A stretch of 11,316 bases of DNA from Candidatus Poseidoniaceae archaeon (GTDB lineage Archaea > Thermoplasmatota > Poseidoniia > Poseidoniales > Poseidoniaceae), in contig JAKMFY010000240.1 of NCBI GenBank assembly GCA_022425185.1, forward strand, positions 1 to 11,316, in the 5' to 3' direction. Both the position numbers and the translations under genes were made by a program. Numbering within the stretch: position 1 is the first letter of the stretch; the number at the start of each line of letters is the position of its first letter. Below are positions 1 through 8,069 of this stretch, one piece after another. The notes below the pieces were generated by a model that was not told the origin of the DNA, did not search any database, and was given only the letters and a program-made list of their open reading frames with translations.

Positions 1-1
1 G

Positions 2-3000
2 TTCTATCCAGTACCGAACACCGTGTCTACGCATAGCAATGCCTCGTATGGATTATTGAAGTTCAATGTTCAAACAGATGCCATTGTCAATCATGGGGGG
101 TCAGCTCCTGCTTCTGGTTGGGAAGGCATCCTGATCGATGATGTCACCCTCCACTCAGGAGCGAATACGGCCACTCCAATCAAGCGTGTATTGAATAATT
201 TTACCAACATTCCCGACTACACAAACGGTTCAATCGATGGATGGCTCGACAATGTGAGTGCTCCAAATCAATGGCAATGGGTATCTTCAATGGGGGTGAA
301 TGGTCAAAGAACCGCTTTTGATTCATTCGAAGATGCTCACGATGCGCCAGCAGGTTGGTCAATTCAAAACATTCGCGGAGAAGGCTGGACGCTTGGGACA
401 GTGAACAACGCGTCAGGAAATGGTCCAAATGGTTGGCATTCGGGACTAAACGGAGTCGGAATCAAACTCGATGGACAGTACAGTGCAAACTCCTATGCGC
501 ATCTCATCTCACCAGAGTATGACTTGCCAACAAATGCAACATCACAACTCACCTTCAGACACTGGATTTGCACAGAATCTGCTTGGGATGGTGGTGCAGT
601 CTCTCTTTCAACTGATGGTGGACTAAATTGGTGGTACTTGCCAGCAGACCCTGGTGGCTTCCACGACCGAATTTCAACAGTGAACAGCAATTCACCATTC
701 TATGGAGAAGGCCTTCTCGATGGTTCACGTGTAACCGGTGGTTGTCACGGCGTTATTCGTGGCTTTGAACTGAAAACTTCCGACATTACAAATCTCTCGG
801 GCGAATCAGTTCGGCTTCGTTTCTCTTTCTTCTCGGATGAATATGTTGAACGAGATGGATGGTATATCGACGATGCGGGTATTGAAATCTCATTGTTTGA
901 GAACGAAGGAGAATGGGTTTCCGAACCATTCACTCCAAATCCAGTGTTTGGCTATGGAGTGCTAGATGCCAGTGCAATTCAACCTCAAAATACAACACTA
1001 CGGTTTAGTATCATGGATATGAATGGCAATATCATACCTCAGTATGAGCGGATAACAGCCCCGACACAAATTCTCCTCAACCCTGAAGAGTATTCTTCGG
1101 TGCGTATTGTCGTTCACATGTCAACCACAGACATTCTGGTAACACCAACGCTTGAACGCCTCGGGCTTGGGCTCAAGCAAACATTTGGAGCCTATCAAGT
1201 GCAAACAAATTCCTTGTCGTTTACAAGCAACTTAAGTGTTGATTCAAATGGATATATTTCAGCACATACATGGACTACCATGTTCAACACGTTTTACCCC
1301 CAATGTTTCTGGGGAGAAGTCATTGTAACGCACCGTGGTGCTAATTTAACAGGTACTGGAACCTGGTTCTACCCTCGGTTCACCCACTTCTTGCAAACCA
1401 CTTCATACACCTCAGAACCTATTCCGACGACGATGACTTCATACTCGACTTCAGGACAATATGGATTCTTGACGGATGCAACGAGGCTTAATTTAACGAG
1501 AAATATGGCTCAGGGAGATACCTTCCTGGACTTTACGATTCAGCCAATATGTTCAACAGGAATTGATGATCTACAGGTGAAAATTGGAAACAATGCTATT
1601 GATGGGTTCCCCTATCCGCCTACTGGAAACGATACAGGATTAAGTGAACGAACGAAGTTTCATTCAGTAGAAAATGGTTCATTTGTCAAATATGGCAACG
1701 AACATGGTGATCTCGAATGGGAATCGAAAGCTTCTGTGATGTATAATCTCGGGTATCATGGTTATTCTCGTACAGGCAGTTTTTTACAAAATAACGTCTT
1801 GAAATATCAATTCAATGACCAATTTGTATTGAAAGTACAAACGGGTGAGAATGCAACCAATGTCACCATGTGCAATTCTGATTATAACGGGTACTTGACG
1901 TATTCAGTTCTTGCATTTGTTCCCGCCAATACAACTCAATATGTCCATGTAACAAGCCCTGGTTTGATATTTAATACAACACATCCTGCACATGCAAACG
2001 ATACAGGAACCGCTTTCGATTGGGGGCGCATCTCTATGCTTTTACAAACTGATCAAGATGCGAACTTAACAGCACATTCTCTGCGATCTTCATCAGAACC
2101 GTCCATCTACAACATAATTTATTATTCAGATACAATTCTAAATTCCGTTCTCAATGCTTCGAGTACGAATGATTCGAATTCGATGATTGACATACCGATT
2201 TCGATAGAAACTGCAAGCGGTGGTCTGGCTTTTAATTTCTCAGTGGCAAGCGAACCAGTCCTCATTGACACGGTTGTTGACGCTCCTGCTTCTCGATGGT
2301 TGCCAGGAACGCTTCGTGAGGTGACAACGCATCACATTCGCCTCGATCCGAACAATCCGCTATCAATAGCACCAGCTCTCCAACGAATCAATATCTCGAT
2401 GGGGGCTTCAACATCTCATAGCGATGTACGAATCACTGCAGAGTTAGACCGATTGGATACAAATCCGCGTTTCATCCAAACTTCAGGAGCAGGTATCGCT
2501 ACGCTTCACTCATCCTCAAACGTTTCATGCACTCGAAGTGAATGCACAGTAACATGGGTCTTTGAGAGTACGTGGCTAAACGATGACATCGATGATGTGC
2601 ATTGGATGACGTTCGCAATTGACGAAAATGGATTGAAAACAGGTCCTGCTGTTTGGGCAGAAAATACAGCATACAACGATGTAGAGAACGATCTCGAAGC
2701 ATTTGACATCCGTGCCTATGATGATGAAGGTCGTGCCCTCCATGATTGGACACAACCCCTGTGGCCATTACACGTCAACCCAGAAACTGATATGTTCATC
2801 AGCGGTCGTGTTCGATTCGAAGGAGTTGCTGATGGATGGGTGCAAGAAGGCGAGGCAGAAGTTATGGTAGAAGCACGAGCAGTGCCTCCAAAGAACATCA
2901 GCGGAGGATCTGAAGAATGGCCAGGTCTTCCAATTGTATGGTCTCTTAACAACACCACTGAAGTCGATGCATTTGGTCAATTCTCAATCCCATTGACCAT

Positions 3001-5215
3001 TCCCGATGCGGACGAATTAATCAGCGGTACGCGCATTGAAGTTCGAGTTCTTTTGACACGTCGTGGACCTGCTGGAAATCAGGTCACTACAGCCTTTGAT
3101 AGGACTGCAGAGGCGACATCGTTCGAAATCTTATACGATGAAACGAAGCCAGATTTGATTTCAGTTGAAATCCTCGATCAAAGTGGATTGCAACCTGCAG
3201 ATGGCCACATCTGGATGCCTGAACGACCGATTCCACTCCGATTAGTGATTCAAGACGCAGAAGGCCTTGAAACACCTTTGACGATTTACACATGGGCAGA
3301 AGATGTTGATGATGCGAATGGTAATGGATTGATGGAAGAAAGTGAATATCAATCATTTACTGCAAACATCAATCGAGGAGTTTTCGAGGCAGAAGTCGAT
3401 TTACCACTTCTCCAAACTAATGATGTCCTTCCTTCAGGATACGAAGAGGGGCGATTGAGTGTCGTGGTATCTGGCTTTGATTTGGCTGGAAATCCATTGC
3501 AAGGGGGAGGAACCTATGGAGAAGAAACAGATGCTGCTACAGTCTATGTTCAACCATGGAAACCGACTTTGTTAGCGCGGGAATCGTTGACCACCGATGC
3601 TATTGCAGGATATCTATTCCCTGGACAAACACATCGCATGTCGTTTGATCTCATTGATGGTAACGGGCTTTCAAGTCTTGATTCGATTACGCTTGGTCTC
3701 TTGAATTCCCAACAAGATGATTGTTGGATAGAACATCTTCCACGCTTCAACGTAACAACTGGTGATGTGACATGTTTCGAGGTTCCACCAACGGTTACCT
3801 CTCAGAAAGACGAGTTAACATTCCGATGGAAGGTGACAGTTTCATTCCGTTTACGCTGGGATGCTATGGAAGCTTTGAGCGATCAACAATTTACCCCCTC
3901 TCTTGTTGTGAAGGATGAAAACCAAGATGTTGGTTTAGGCGCAACGTATCTCGAAGATTTGAATTGGACAACCCATACACGAGTTTCTTTTGTCATCGAT
4001 GATGTCAAAGATCGAGTGGCTCCCTTTGGAACATTCCAAAACAATATTCTGACGATGCATCTCGATGACTTTGCTGATATTGATGTTATTGTGGTTCATG
4101 AAGATACCTTGGAACCAGCCCTTCACATTCCGTTTGACAGTCGCGTGACATGGAAAGTGTCTCACAACGGAGAGACCTCATTCTCAACAGAATCAACAAT
4201 CGGTATGACCGGTTTAAGCAGTCATCGTCTCGTTCTCAATAGGATGACCATTCTAAACGATGTAGCAACACTCAATATTGGGCTTACTGGTGGTGTGTTT
4301 AATTCTACAACACCTCTGAGCATAGGTCTGCAAATTGATGAACAATCTCCAACCGTAACTCTTGAACCTGGGACGTTTAGTGACTTGGATTCAAATGATC
4401 TCAACGATGTTCCAATTACAATCCATATCACTGATGATTATGGTGTATCTGAACAAGGAGCGATGGTTCATTGGTGCTATGTACGGGCAGGAAAGGTTGT
4501 CGAAGGCTCAATTGGAGAAAAGTATCTTAATTCAATTGGCACAACTGGTGAAATCACTTCGTTCCAGACAATTCTCGATGTTGAACAAACAGGTATCTCG
4601 TTTGAGAAGAGTGACAGACTGAGCGTTTGGTTCTCTCATCAAGATCACTCAGGCAATGTCATGGTTGGTGAAGCAACTGAACTCAGCCCACTTGAAGTCT
4701 ACATTGTTTGGATGGCGTTTGAGCCAATCCCAGTCTCGATAGAAGCAACGCCTTACAGACCTATTTTAGGCGAAACTATTGATGTCGTGTTGATTGTAGA
4801 TAACATCGGTTATCTCAACGGTTCAACCACCTTCATCTTACAAGATGGTGATGGAATCCAACTACGCGAAGTGACATTCTATTTGGAGGCAGGAGAGCGT
4901 GGGAGCATTACATGGGAGATTGAAGTTTGGAAAACAGGCCGACTTGGAATGACATTGAAGATGGACAACAACACTGTTCTCATTCCTGTTCCTTTAGCTG
5001 ACGTTACAGAGGATTATGTTGATCAAAAATCATCTGTTTCCGAACTTGGATTGAACATCCTCTTGGTCCTTCTCGCAGCAGGTGCAGTCGTGGCGACATA
5101 CCTCATGCGCAAGGAACGTATCAAAGACTTGTACGATGAGTTTGAACTCGATGATGAAACGATTAAACCACCGCCACGTCCATTGGATTTGATGGATATC
5201 GATGAAGAGGAATAG
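2..5215 (+). CDS. Giant surface-anchored multidomain beta-rich protein (5'-truncated by window)
   Basis: The reading frame is open from the left edge; the GTG at 23 is only the first start-like codon, with in-frame sense codons and no signal peptide before it, so the N terminus lies outside the window. The visible part is about 1,737 residues. Two GW(x)nIDD motifs (116-142 and 857-874) mark the ends of tandem jelly-roll (MAM / cleaved-adhesin-like) domains; the second domain spans roughly 305-895. Further on come Ig-like units with D(L/H)xGN signatures, an EF-hand-like loop at 3311-3346, and a CARDB-like domain around 4724-5000. A single hydrophobic helix (5045-5107) is followed by a basic stop-transfer (RKER) and an acidic, proline-containing tail ending DIDEEE, so the bulk should be extracellular. 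I count about 32 N-x-S/T sequons and a few apparently paired cysteines. No protease or other catalytic motif is evident. A role in adhesion, polymer binding or the cell envelope is inferred; the exact function is unknown. Confidence 0.85.
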   Translation, partial: FYPVPNTVSTHSNASYGLLKFNVQTDAIVNHGGSAPASGWEGILIDDVTLHSGANTATPIKRVLNNFTNIPDYTNGSIDGWLDNVSAPNQWQWVSSMGVNGQRTAFDSFEDAHDAPAGWSIQNIRGEGWTLGTVNNASGNGPNGWHSGLNGVGIKLDGQYSANSYAHLISPEYDLPTNATSQLTFRHWICTESAWDGGAVSLSTDGGLNWWYLPADPGGFHDRISTVNSNSPFYGEGLLDGSRVTGGCHGVIRGFELKTSDITNLSGESVRLRFSFFSDEYVERDGWYIDDAGIEISLFENEGEWVSEPFTPNPVFGYGVLDASAIQPQNTTLRFSIMDMNGNIIPQYERITAPTQILLNPEEYSSVRIVVHMSTTDILVTPTLERLGLGLKQTFGAYQVQTNSLSFTSNLSVDSNGYISAHTWTTMFNTFYPQCFWGEVIVTHRGANLTGTGTWFYPRFTHFLQTTSYTSEPIPTTMTSYSTSGQYGFLTDATRLNLTRNMAQGDTFLDFTIQPICSTGIDDLQVKIGNNAIDGFPYPPTGNDTGLSERTKFHSVENGSFVKYGNEHGDLEWESKASVMYNLGYHGYSRTGSFLQNNVLKYQFNDQFVLKVQTGENATNVTMCNSDYNGYLTYSVLAFVPANTTQYVHVTSPGLIFNTTHPAHANDTGTAFDWGRISMLLQTDQDANLTAHSLRSSSEPSIYNIIYYSDTILNSVLNASSTNDSNSMIDIPISIETASGGLAFNFSVASEPVLIDTVVDAPASRWLPGTLREVTTHHIRLDPNNPLSIAPALQRINISMGASTSHSDVRITAELDRLDTNPRFIQTSGAGIATLHSSSNVSCTRSECTVTWVFESTWLNDDIDDVHWMTFAIDENGLKTGPAVWAENTAYNDVENDLEAFDIRAYDDEGRALHDWTQPLWPLHVNPETDMFISGRVRFEGVADGWVQEGEAEVMVEARAVPPKNISGGSEEWPGLPIVWSLNNTTEVDAFGQFSIPLTIPDADELISGTRIEVRVLLTRRGPAGNQVTTAFDRTAEATSFEILYDETKPDLISVEILDQSGLQPADGHIWMPERPIPLRLVIQDAEGLETPLTIYTWAEDVDDANGNGLMEESEYQSFTANINRGVFEAEVDLPLLQTNDVLPSGYEEGRLSVVVSGFDLAGNPLQGGGTYGEETDAATVYVQPWKPTLLARESLTTDAIAGYLFPGQTHRMSFDLIDGNGLSSLDSITLGLLNSQQDDCWIEHLPRFNVTTGDVTCFEVPPTVTSQKDELTFRWKVTVSFRLRWDAMEALSDQQFTPSLVVKDENQDVGLGATYLEDLNWTTHTRVSFVIDDVKDRVAPFGTFQNNILTMHLDDFADIDVIVVHEDTLEPALHIPFDSRVTWKVSHNGETSFSTESTIGMTGLSSHRLVLNRMTILNDVATLNIGLTGGVFNSTTPLSIGLQIDEQSPTVTLEPGTFSDLDSNDLNDVPITIHITDDYGVSEQGAMVHWCYVRAGKVVEGSIGEKYLNSIGTTGEITSFQTILDVEQTGISFEKSDRLSVWFSHQDHSGNVMVGEATELSPLEVYIVWMAFEPIPVSIEATPYRPILGETIDVVLIVDNIGYLNGSTTFILQDGDGIQLREVTFYLEAGERGSITWEIEVWKTGRLGMTLKMDNNTVLIPVPLADVTEDYVDQKSSVSELGLNILLVLLAAGAVVATYLMRKERIKDLYDEFELDDETIKPPPRPLDLMDIDEEE

Positions 5216-5247
5216 TCAAGAAGAAGACCATCGAGGGAAGTATACGT

Positions 5248-5332
5248 GCCGGGGTTCCCGAGCGGTCAAAGGGGGTGGACTCAAGATCCTCTGCGTAATG
5301 CTTCGCAGGTTCGAATCCTGCCCCCGGCACCA
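5248..5332 (+). tRNA. tRNA-Leu, anticodon CAA, CCA encoded
   Basis: The acceptor stem GCCGGGG (5248-5254) pairs fully with CCCCGGC (5322-5328), followed by discriminator A and an encoded CCA (5330-5332). The D arm has CCC/GGG pairs with the GG of the D loop at 5264-5265. The anticodon loop CTCAAGA is at 5280-5286 with CAA at 5282-5284, reading UUG codons. The T arm is GCAGG-TTCGAAT-CCTGC at 5305-5321. The 13-base variable region at 5292-5304 can form a three-pair stem, making this a class II tRNA as expected for leucine. The anticodon stem has one apparent T-T mismatch (5276 with 5290). No intron is seen. The gene starts 32 bases after the surface-protein stop with no obvious TATA box in the gap. 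Confidence 0.95.
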
Positions 5333-5335
5333 TTC

Positions 5336-7216
5336 TTACAGTTCTTCGAGTTCTTCTTTTGCATCTTCAGTTAACGATTGGAAGACTAATCCTTCAGGAT
5401 TCTCGATCGCAACCAACGCCTTTAGTGAATGCAATTCAGCTAGTTTTTCAGGTGCTTGCGCAACCTTTACACGACTGTTTGACAATGTGATTTTCGCACC
5501 AGGTTGAGGTGCCTGAATCGAAGATGGCATCCATATTCCAATGGTACCTAGTGATGGATGTTGAGCAACGATGAGTTGTTCTTCAGCCGCTTCTCCAACA
5601 ACTGCAGTGATGTACAATGGCCGCTCATCATCCAACAAGACTTCAGACGATTGCCAATCGGTTGAAACTTCAACATGACTTTCCTTTTCTTGTCGCTTAC
5701 TGATGTCTTCTACTGTCTGTTCAACAGCACGTTGCTGTTGTGTGGTTTGTTCATGAATTCGGTCCAAAACACGGCGCAGGCCTTCAATTTCCACATCATC
5801 ATCGTCTTCCATTGCTCGGTGAGCCAACAGCACCAATTCTCCCAAATGTTCGTCGATGTTTCCATCAGTTGTGGAACATTCCATTGCTTCATCGAATAAT
5901 TCGATTGCAAAGTCAGGACGATTAAGCGCAAGGAAGGATTCACCCAATTCGGTCAATGCTTGCATAGCAACAGTATGATCTGCTTGAACCATGGTCTGAA
6001 CCTTCGAAATTGTTCCATCATAATCCTCTCCATTTAGAAACTGTGCCATCGACAAGACAACATGTTGCTTCAATTTCATCGGTTCATTGAGTGCTTCTAA
6101 TCCGATTGCTGCAGATGATAATCGAACTGCTTTCTCGTGTTTCTTTGTCGATAGGGCAAGTACGGAAAGACGAGCAAGGATACGTGCTTCAATAGGGTCA
6201 TCATCGACGTGTGTTGCTTGGAATAACGCACTCGCAAGATGTTGATGGGAACCCATTGCATCACCTTTCATTCGTTTCATAATGGCTAGAGCCATTTCGC
6301 TACGTACAAGAATACGAGAACTGAATCGATGCGCAACATCAACGAGTTCTCGATTTAGTGGAGCTAAATCAATTCCAGAATCTTCGAGGACTTCGGCCAT
6401 GAGTGCCTGAGTTTCGGAAATAACAACTTCAAGTGATTCATCAGCAAGTCGCTGCTTTAGATTCAGAACATGTTCTTCAAGACGAAGCATTTCTCGACAA
6501 CTTTCGAACAAAGGTTTGAGTTTTTTACGATGGCTCGTTTTAATGTCGTCACCACTTAGATGACGTCGTAATTGATGCAGATAGTCGACGCTTTGCCCTT
6601 CAGTTGCTTGGGTCGGAGCGCTTGCTTTGACCTTTGCAGGAGCGGTTGCAAGAAGAGAATCGACCATCCAAGTGATCTTTGCTTGAACGTCGTATTCGTT
6701 TCGTCGACTGATGGCATATTGCATTTCAGCAGCGCGTATACGACGACCTAATCGACGTAATTCACTCGCATGTTTTCCTTTAGCAGATTTAGCAATTCGT
6801 TCAAAAAACGTAGAAGGAGGGCAGACCTCTCCAGCGAGTTGATTCTCTTCAGTCGCTTTTGCCATCTTGAAATCATCCGTGACCAAGAGAACATCATGAC
6901 CCTCTCGTTGCAGACTGCTTGAGAGGACCATCAACGACAAATCAACATCTTGTGGTGATGCGCGTTCTCCTATTTTTGAAGCGAGACCACGTATCTGTCC
7001 ATCATCAACGGAATGCGTTGTAAGAAGAGGTTTGACCTGTTCGAGTAAGTTTGGTCTCTGCTTCCATCGTTGAAATCGAACCGTTCGAATTTCTCCATGA
7101 ACGCCATCAGTGACGTGCATTGTCTTCAGGCTCGATTTTAGATCTTTCAGAAGCGTTGTTGAACCCATTGCTCCCATGTGAATAAAGCAGTTTGAATCGA
7201 CAACATATGTGACCAT
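5336..7216 (-). CDS. PIN-domain protein with helical-repeat middle and OB-like C terminus
   Basis: A 626-residue protein. I start it at the ATG at 7216 because VTYVVDSNCFI is the canonical first strand of a PIN nuclease; the longer frame back to 7348 only overlaps the upstream gene. Residues about 1-125 form a PIN domain with all four acidic positions plausible: D7, E42, D90/D92 and D114/D115 (in VLLVTDDFK). This fold normally gives Mg2+/Mn2+-dependent RNA cleavage. Residues about 125-300 are charged and helical. Residues about 306-447 look like degenerate TPR-type helical pairs (for example the FLALNRPDFAIELFDEAM stretch). Residues about 475-515 suggest a coiled coil. Residues about 525-588 resemble an OB-fold, with the GTIGIWMP...PGAKITLSNSRVKV pattern, and the tail is acidic (EELEEL). 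It probably follows the HAD gene in an operon (22-base gap), without a clear Shine-Dalgarno. No vapB-like antitoxin gene is adjacent and the protein is far longer than VapC (about 130 aa), so a stand-alone RNA-processing role is more likely than a toxin. Substrate unknown. Confidence 0.82.
   Translation of the reverse strand: MVTYVVDSNCFIHMGAMGSTTLLKDLKSSLKTMHVTDGVHGEIRTVRFQRWKQRPNLLEQVKPLLTTHSVDDGQIRGLASKIGERASPQDVDLSLMVLSSSLQREGHDVLLVTDDFKMAKATEENQLAGEVCPPSTFFERIAKSAKGKHASELRRLGRRIRAAEMQYAISRRNEYDVQAKITWMVDSLLATAPAKVKASAPTQATEGQSVDYLHQLRRHLSGDDIKTSHRKKLKPLFESCREMLRLEEHVLNLKQRLADESLEVVISETQALMAEVLEDSGIDLAPLNRELVDVAHRFSSRILVRSEMALAIMKRMKGDAMGSHQHLASALFQATHVDDDPIEARILARLSVLALSTKKHEKAVRLSSAAIGLEALNEPMKLKQHVVLSMAQFLNGEDYDGTISKVQTMVQADHTVAMQALTELGESFLALNRPDFAIELFDEAMECSTTDGNIDEHLGELVLLAHRAMEDDDDVEIEGLRRVLDRIHEQTTQQQRAVEQTVEDISKRQEKESHVEVSTDWQSSEVLLDDERPLYITAVVGEAAEEQLIVAQHPSLGTIGIWMPSSIQAPQPGAKITLSNSRVKVAQAPEKLAELHSLKALVAIENPEGLVFQSLTEDAKEELEEL
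5351..5360 (+). terminator. Possible T-rich terminator of tRNA-Leu
   Basis: A pyrimidine tract, TTCTTCTTTT, begins 18 bases after the tRNA CCA end. Archaeal RNA polymerase typically terminates at T-rich tracts on the non-template strand, so this is the natural candidate. It lies inside the oppositely oriented PIN gene, where it encodes part of the Glu-rich C terminus (KEELEEL). There is no hairpin, and the role is inferred from position and composition only. Confidence 0.35.
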
Positions 7217-7238
7217 GATGATTCGAGTACAAGTCGAA

Positions 7239-7973
7239 TCATAAGTCTTGAGCAGAATGTACTGCAAGAATTGCATCAACAAGTGGGGCGATTGTAGCGC
7301 TGTTTGGATACGGTGAGACGACATCTGCCGCTGCTCGTACATCGGCAAACGGCGTTCCTACCGAAACAGACCACCCTGCCATTTCAAACATCGACAAGTC
7401 GTTTGGAGCATCGCCAACGCAGAGCATGTCTTGGGCAGACCATCCCATCTTCTCATTCAGCATTGTCAAACCACTTCCCTTAGAGAGATGAGGTTCCATG
7501 AGGTGTATTGCGAAACCTGTTCGCACAACATCGAGATGCTTCCATTTACTGTCACGGATTGAAGAAGTGACTGCTTCGAGATCTTCATCAGCGAACAAGC
7601 ACCATTCGCTTTCTCTCCAAGCGTTGGTTGTGATTCCTTTGGGATCGATTTCTTCATGTTCGGTTGCAAGCCAATTCGCAGCCTCCTTTGCTTCTTGACC
7701 AGATGCTCGGACAATGGGCTCAGGCCATGATGGATGCCAGAGAACGCCACCATTTTCGCAACAAATAGGGCCCTTTAGGCCAATGAATCTCCACAAACCG
7801 TAGGTGATTGCTCGAACATTTCCAGTTGCGAGGACAACTATGATTCCTGCTGCTTCTAGCCGACGTAAGGCCTCAACAGCGTTCATGTCGAGGAGCTTGT
7901 TTTCATCGGTAAGCGTACCATCGATATCGAAAGCAACGACCTTTGGACACCATCCAGGGGGTAGCCACTCCAT
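7239..7973 (-). CDS. HAD-superfamily phosphatase, archaeal phosphoglycolate phosphatase-like
   Basis: A 244-residue HAD hydrolase of the Cof / sucrose-phosphate-phosphatase-like type (C2B cap). All four motifs are present: DIDGT with nucleophile D16 and acid/base D18, T50 in VVLATGN, K165 in LSKGSG, and GDAPND with metal ligands D188 and D192. CENGG at 72-76 is also typical of the archaeal phosphoglycolate phosphatase group, whose members are about 225-230 residues; this one has a short N-terminal extension of about nine residues. The likely reaction is hydrolysis of a small phosphorylated metabolite such as 2-phosphoglycolate in the cytosol. Sugar-phosphate or mannosyl-3-phosphoglycerate phosphatase activities are alternatives, because the cap decides specificity. 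It is the first gene of a minus-strand pair with the PIN protein and is divergent from the metal ATPase. No clear Shine-Dalgarno or strong TATA box is visible upstream of the ATG at 7973. Confidence 0.88.
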   Translation of the reverse strand: MEWLPPGWCPKVVAFDIDGTLTDENKLLDMNAVEALRRLEAAGIIVVLATGNVRAITYGLWRFIGLKGPICCENGGVLWHPSWPEPIVRASGQEAKEAANWLATEHEEIDPKGITTNAWRESEWCLFADEDLEAVTSSIRDSKWKHLDVVRTGFAIHLMEPHLSKGSGLTMLNEKMGWSAQDMLCVGDAPNDLSMFEMAGWSVSVGTPFADVRAAADVVSPYPNSATIAPLVDAILAVHSAQDL

Positions 7974-8037
7974 AAACCATCGACAGACTTCTCTTTGAAG
8001 AAGATTCTGACCACACTAGTGAACAAAATCATGAGAG

Positions 8038-8047
8038 TCTTAATCAA
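8038..8047 (+). promoter_or_regulatory. Candidate TATA-like element for the metal ATPase
   Basis: The A/T-rich string TCTTAATCAA is centred about 27 bases before the ATG at 8070, the spacing expected if the transcript is leaderless in an archaeon. The match to an archaeal box A is only partial and no BRE is obvious. If real, it would support the ATG at 8070 over the upstream ATG at 8031 or TTG at 7995. Confidence 0.25.
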
Positions 8048-8069
8048 ACAGGAACGGGGCGCCAAGTAC

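Noticed and set aside
23..25. GTG as true start of the surface protein
   Set aside because: The frame continues open to the left edge (FYPVPNT before it), no signal peptide follows, and the first visible domain is already near its end, so the gene begins outside the window.
4362..4622. Plus-strand 86-codon ORF in another frame of the surface gene
   Set aside because: A shadow frame inside a continuous Ig-like coding region, with no start signals and no recognisable features.
5202..5507. Plus-strand ORF across the tRNA
   Set aside because: It overlaps the end of the surface gene, the whole tRNA and the PIN C terminus; its Ser/Phe-rich product is the antisense of Glu-rich coding sequence.
5336..7216. 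VapC-type toxin of a toxin-antitoxin module
   Set aside because: The protein is several times longer than VapC, and no small antitoxin gene precedes it; the upstream neighbour is a metabolic phosphatase.
7217..7348. N-terminal extension of the PIN protein
   Set aside because: These 44 codons overlap the HAD gene, look like out-of-frame sequence, and would place residues before the PIN first strand that the family lacks.
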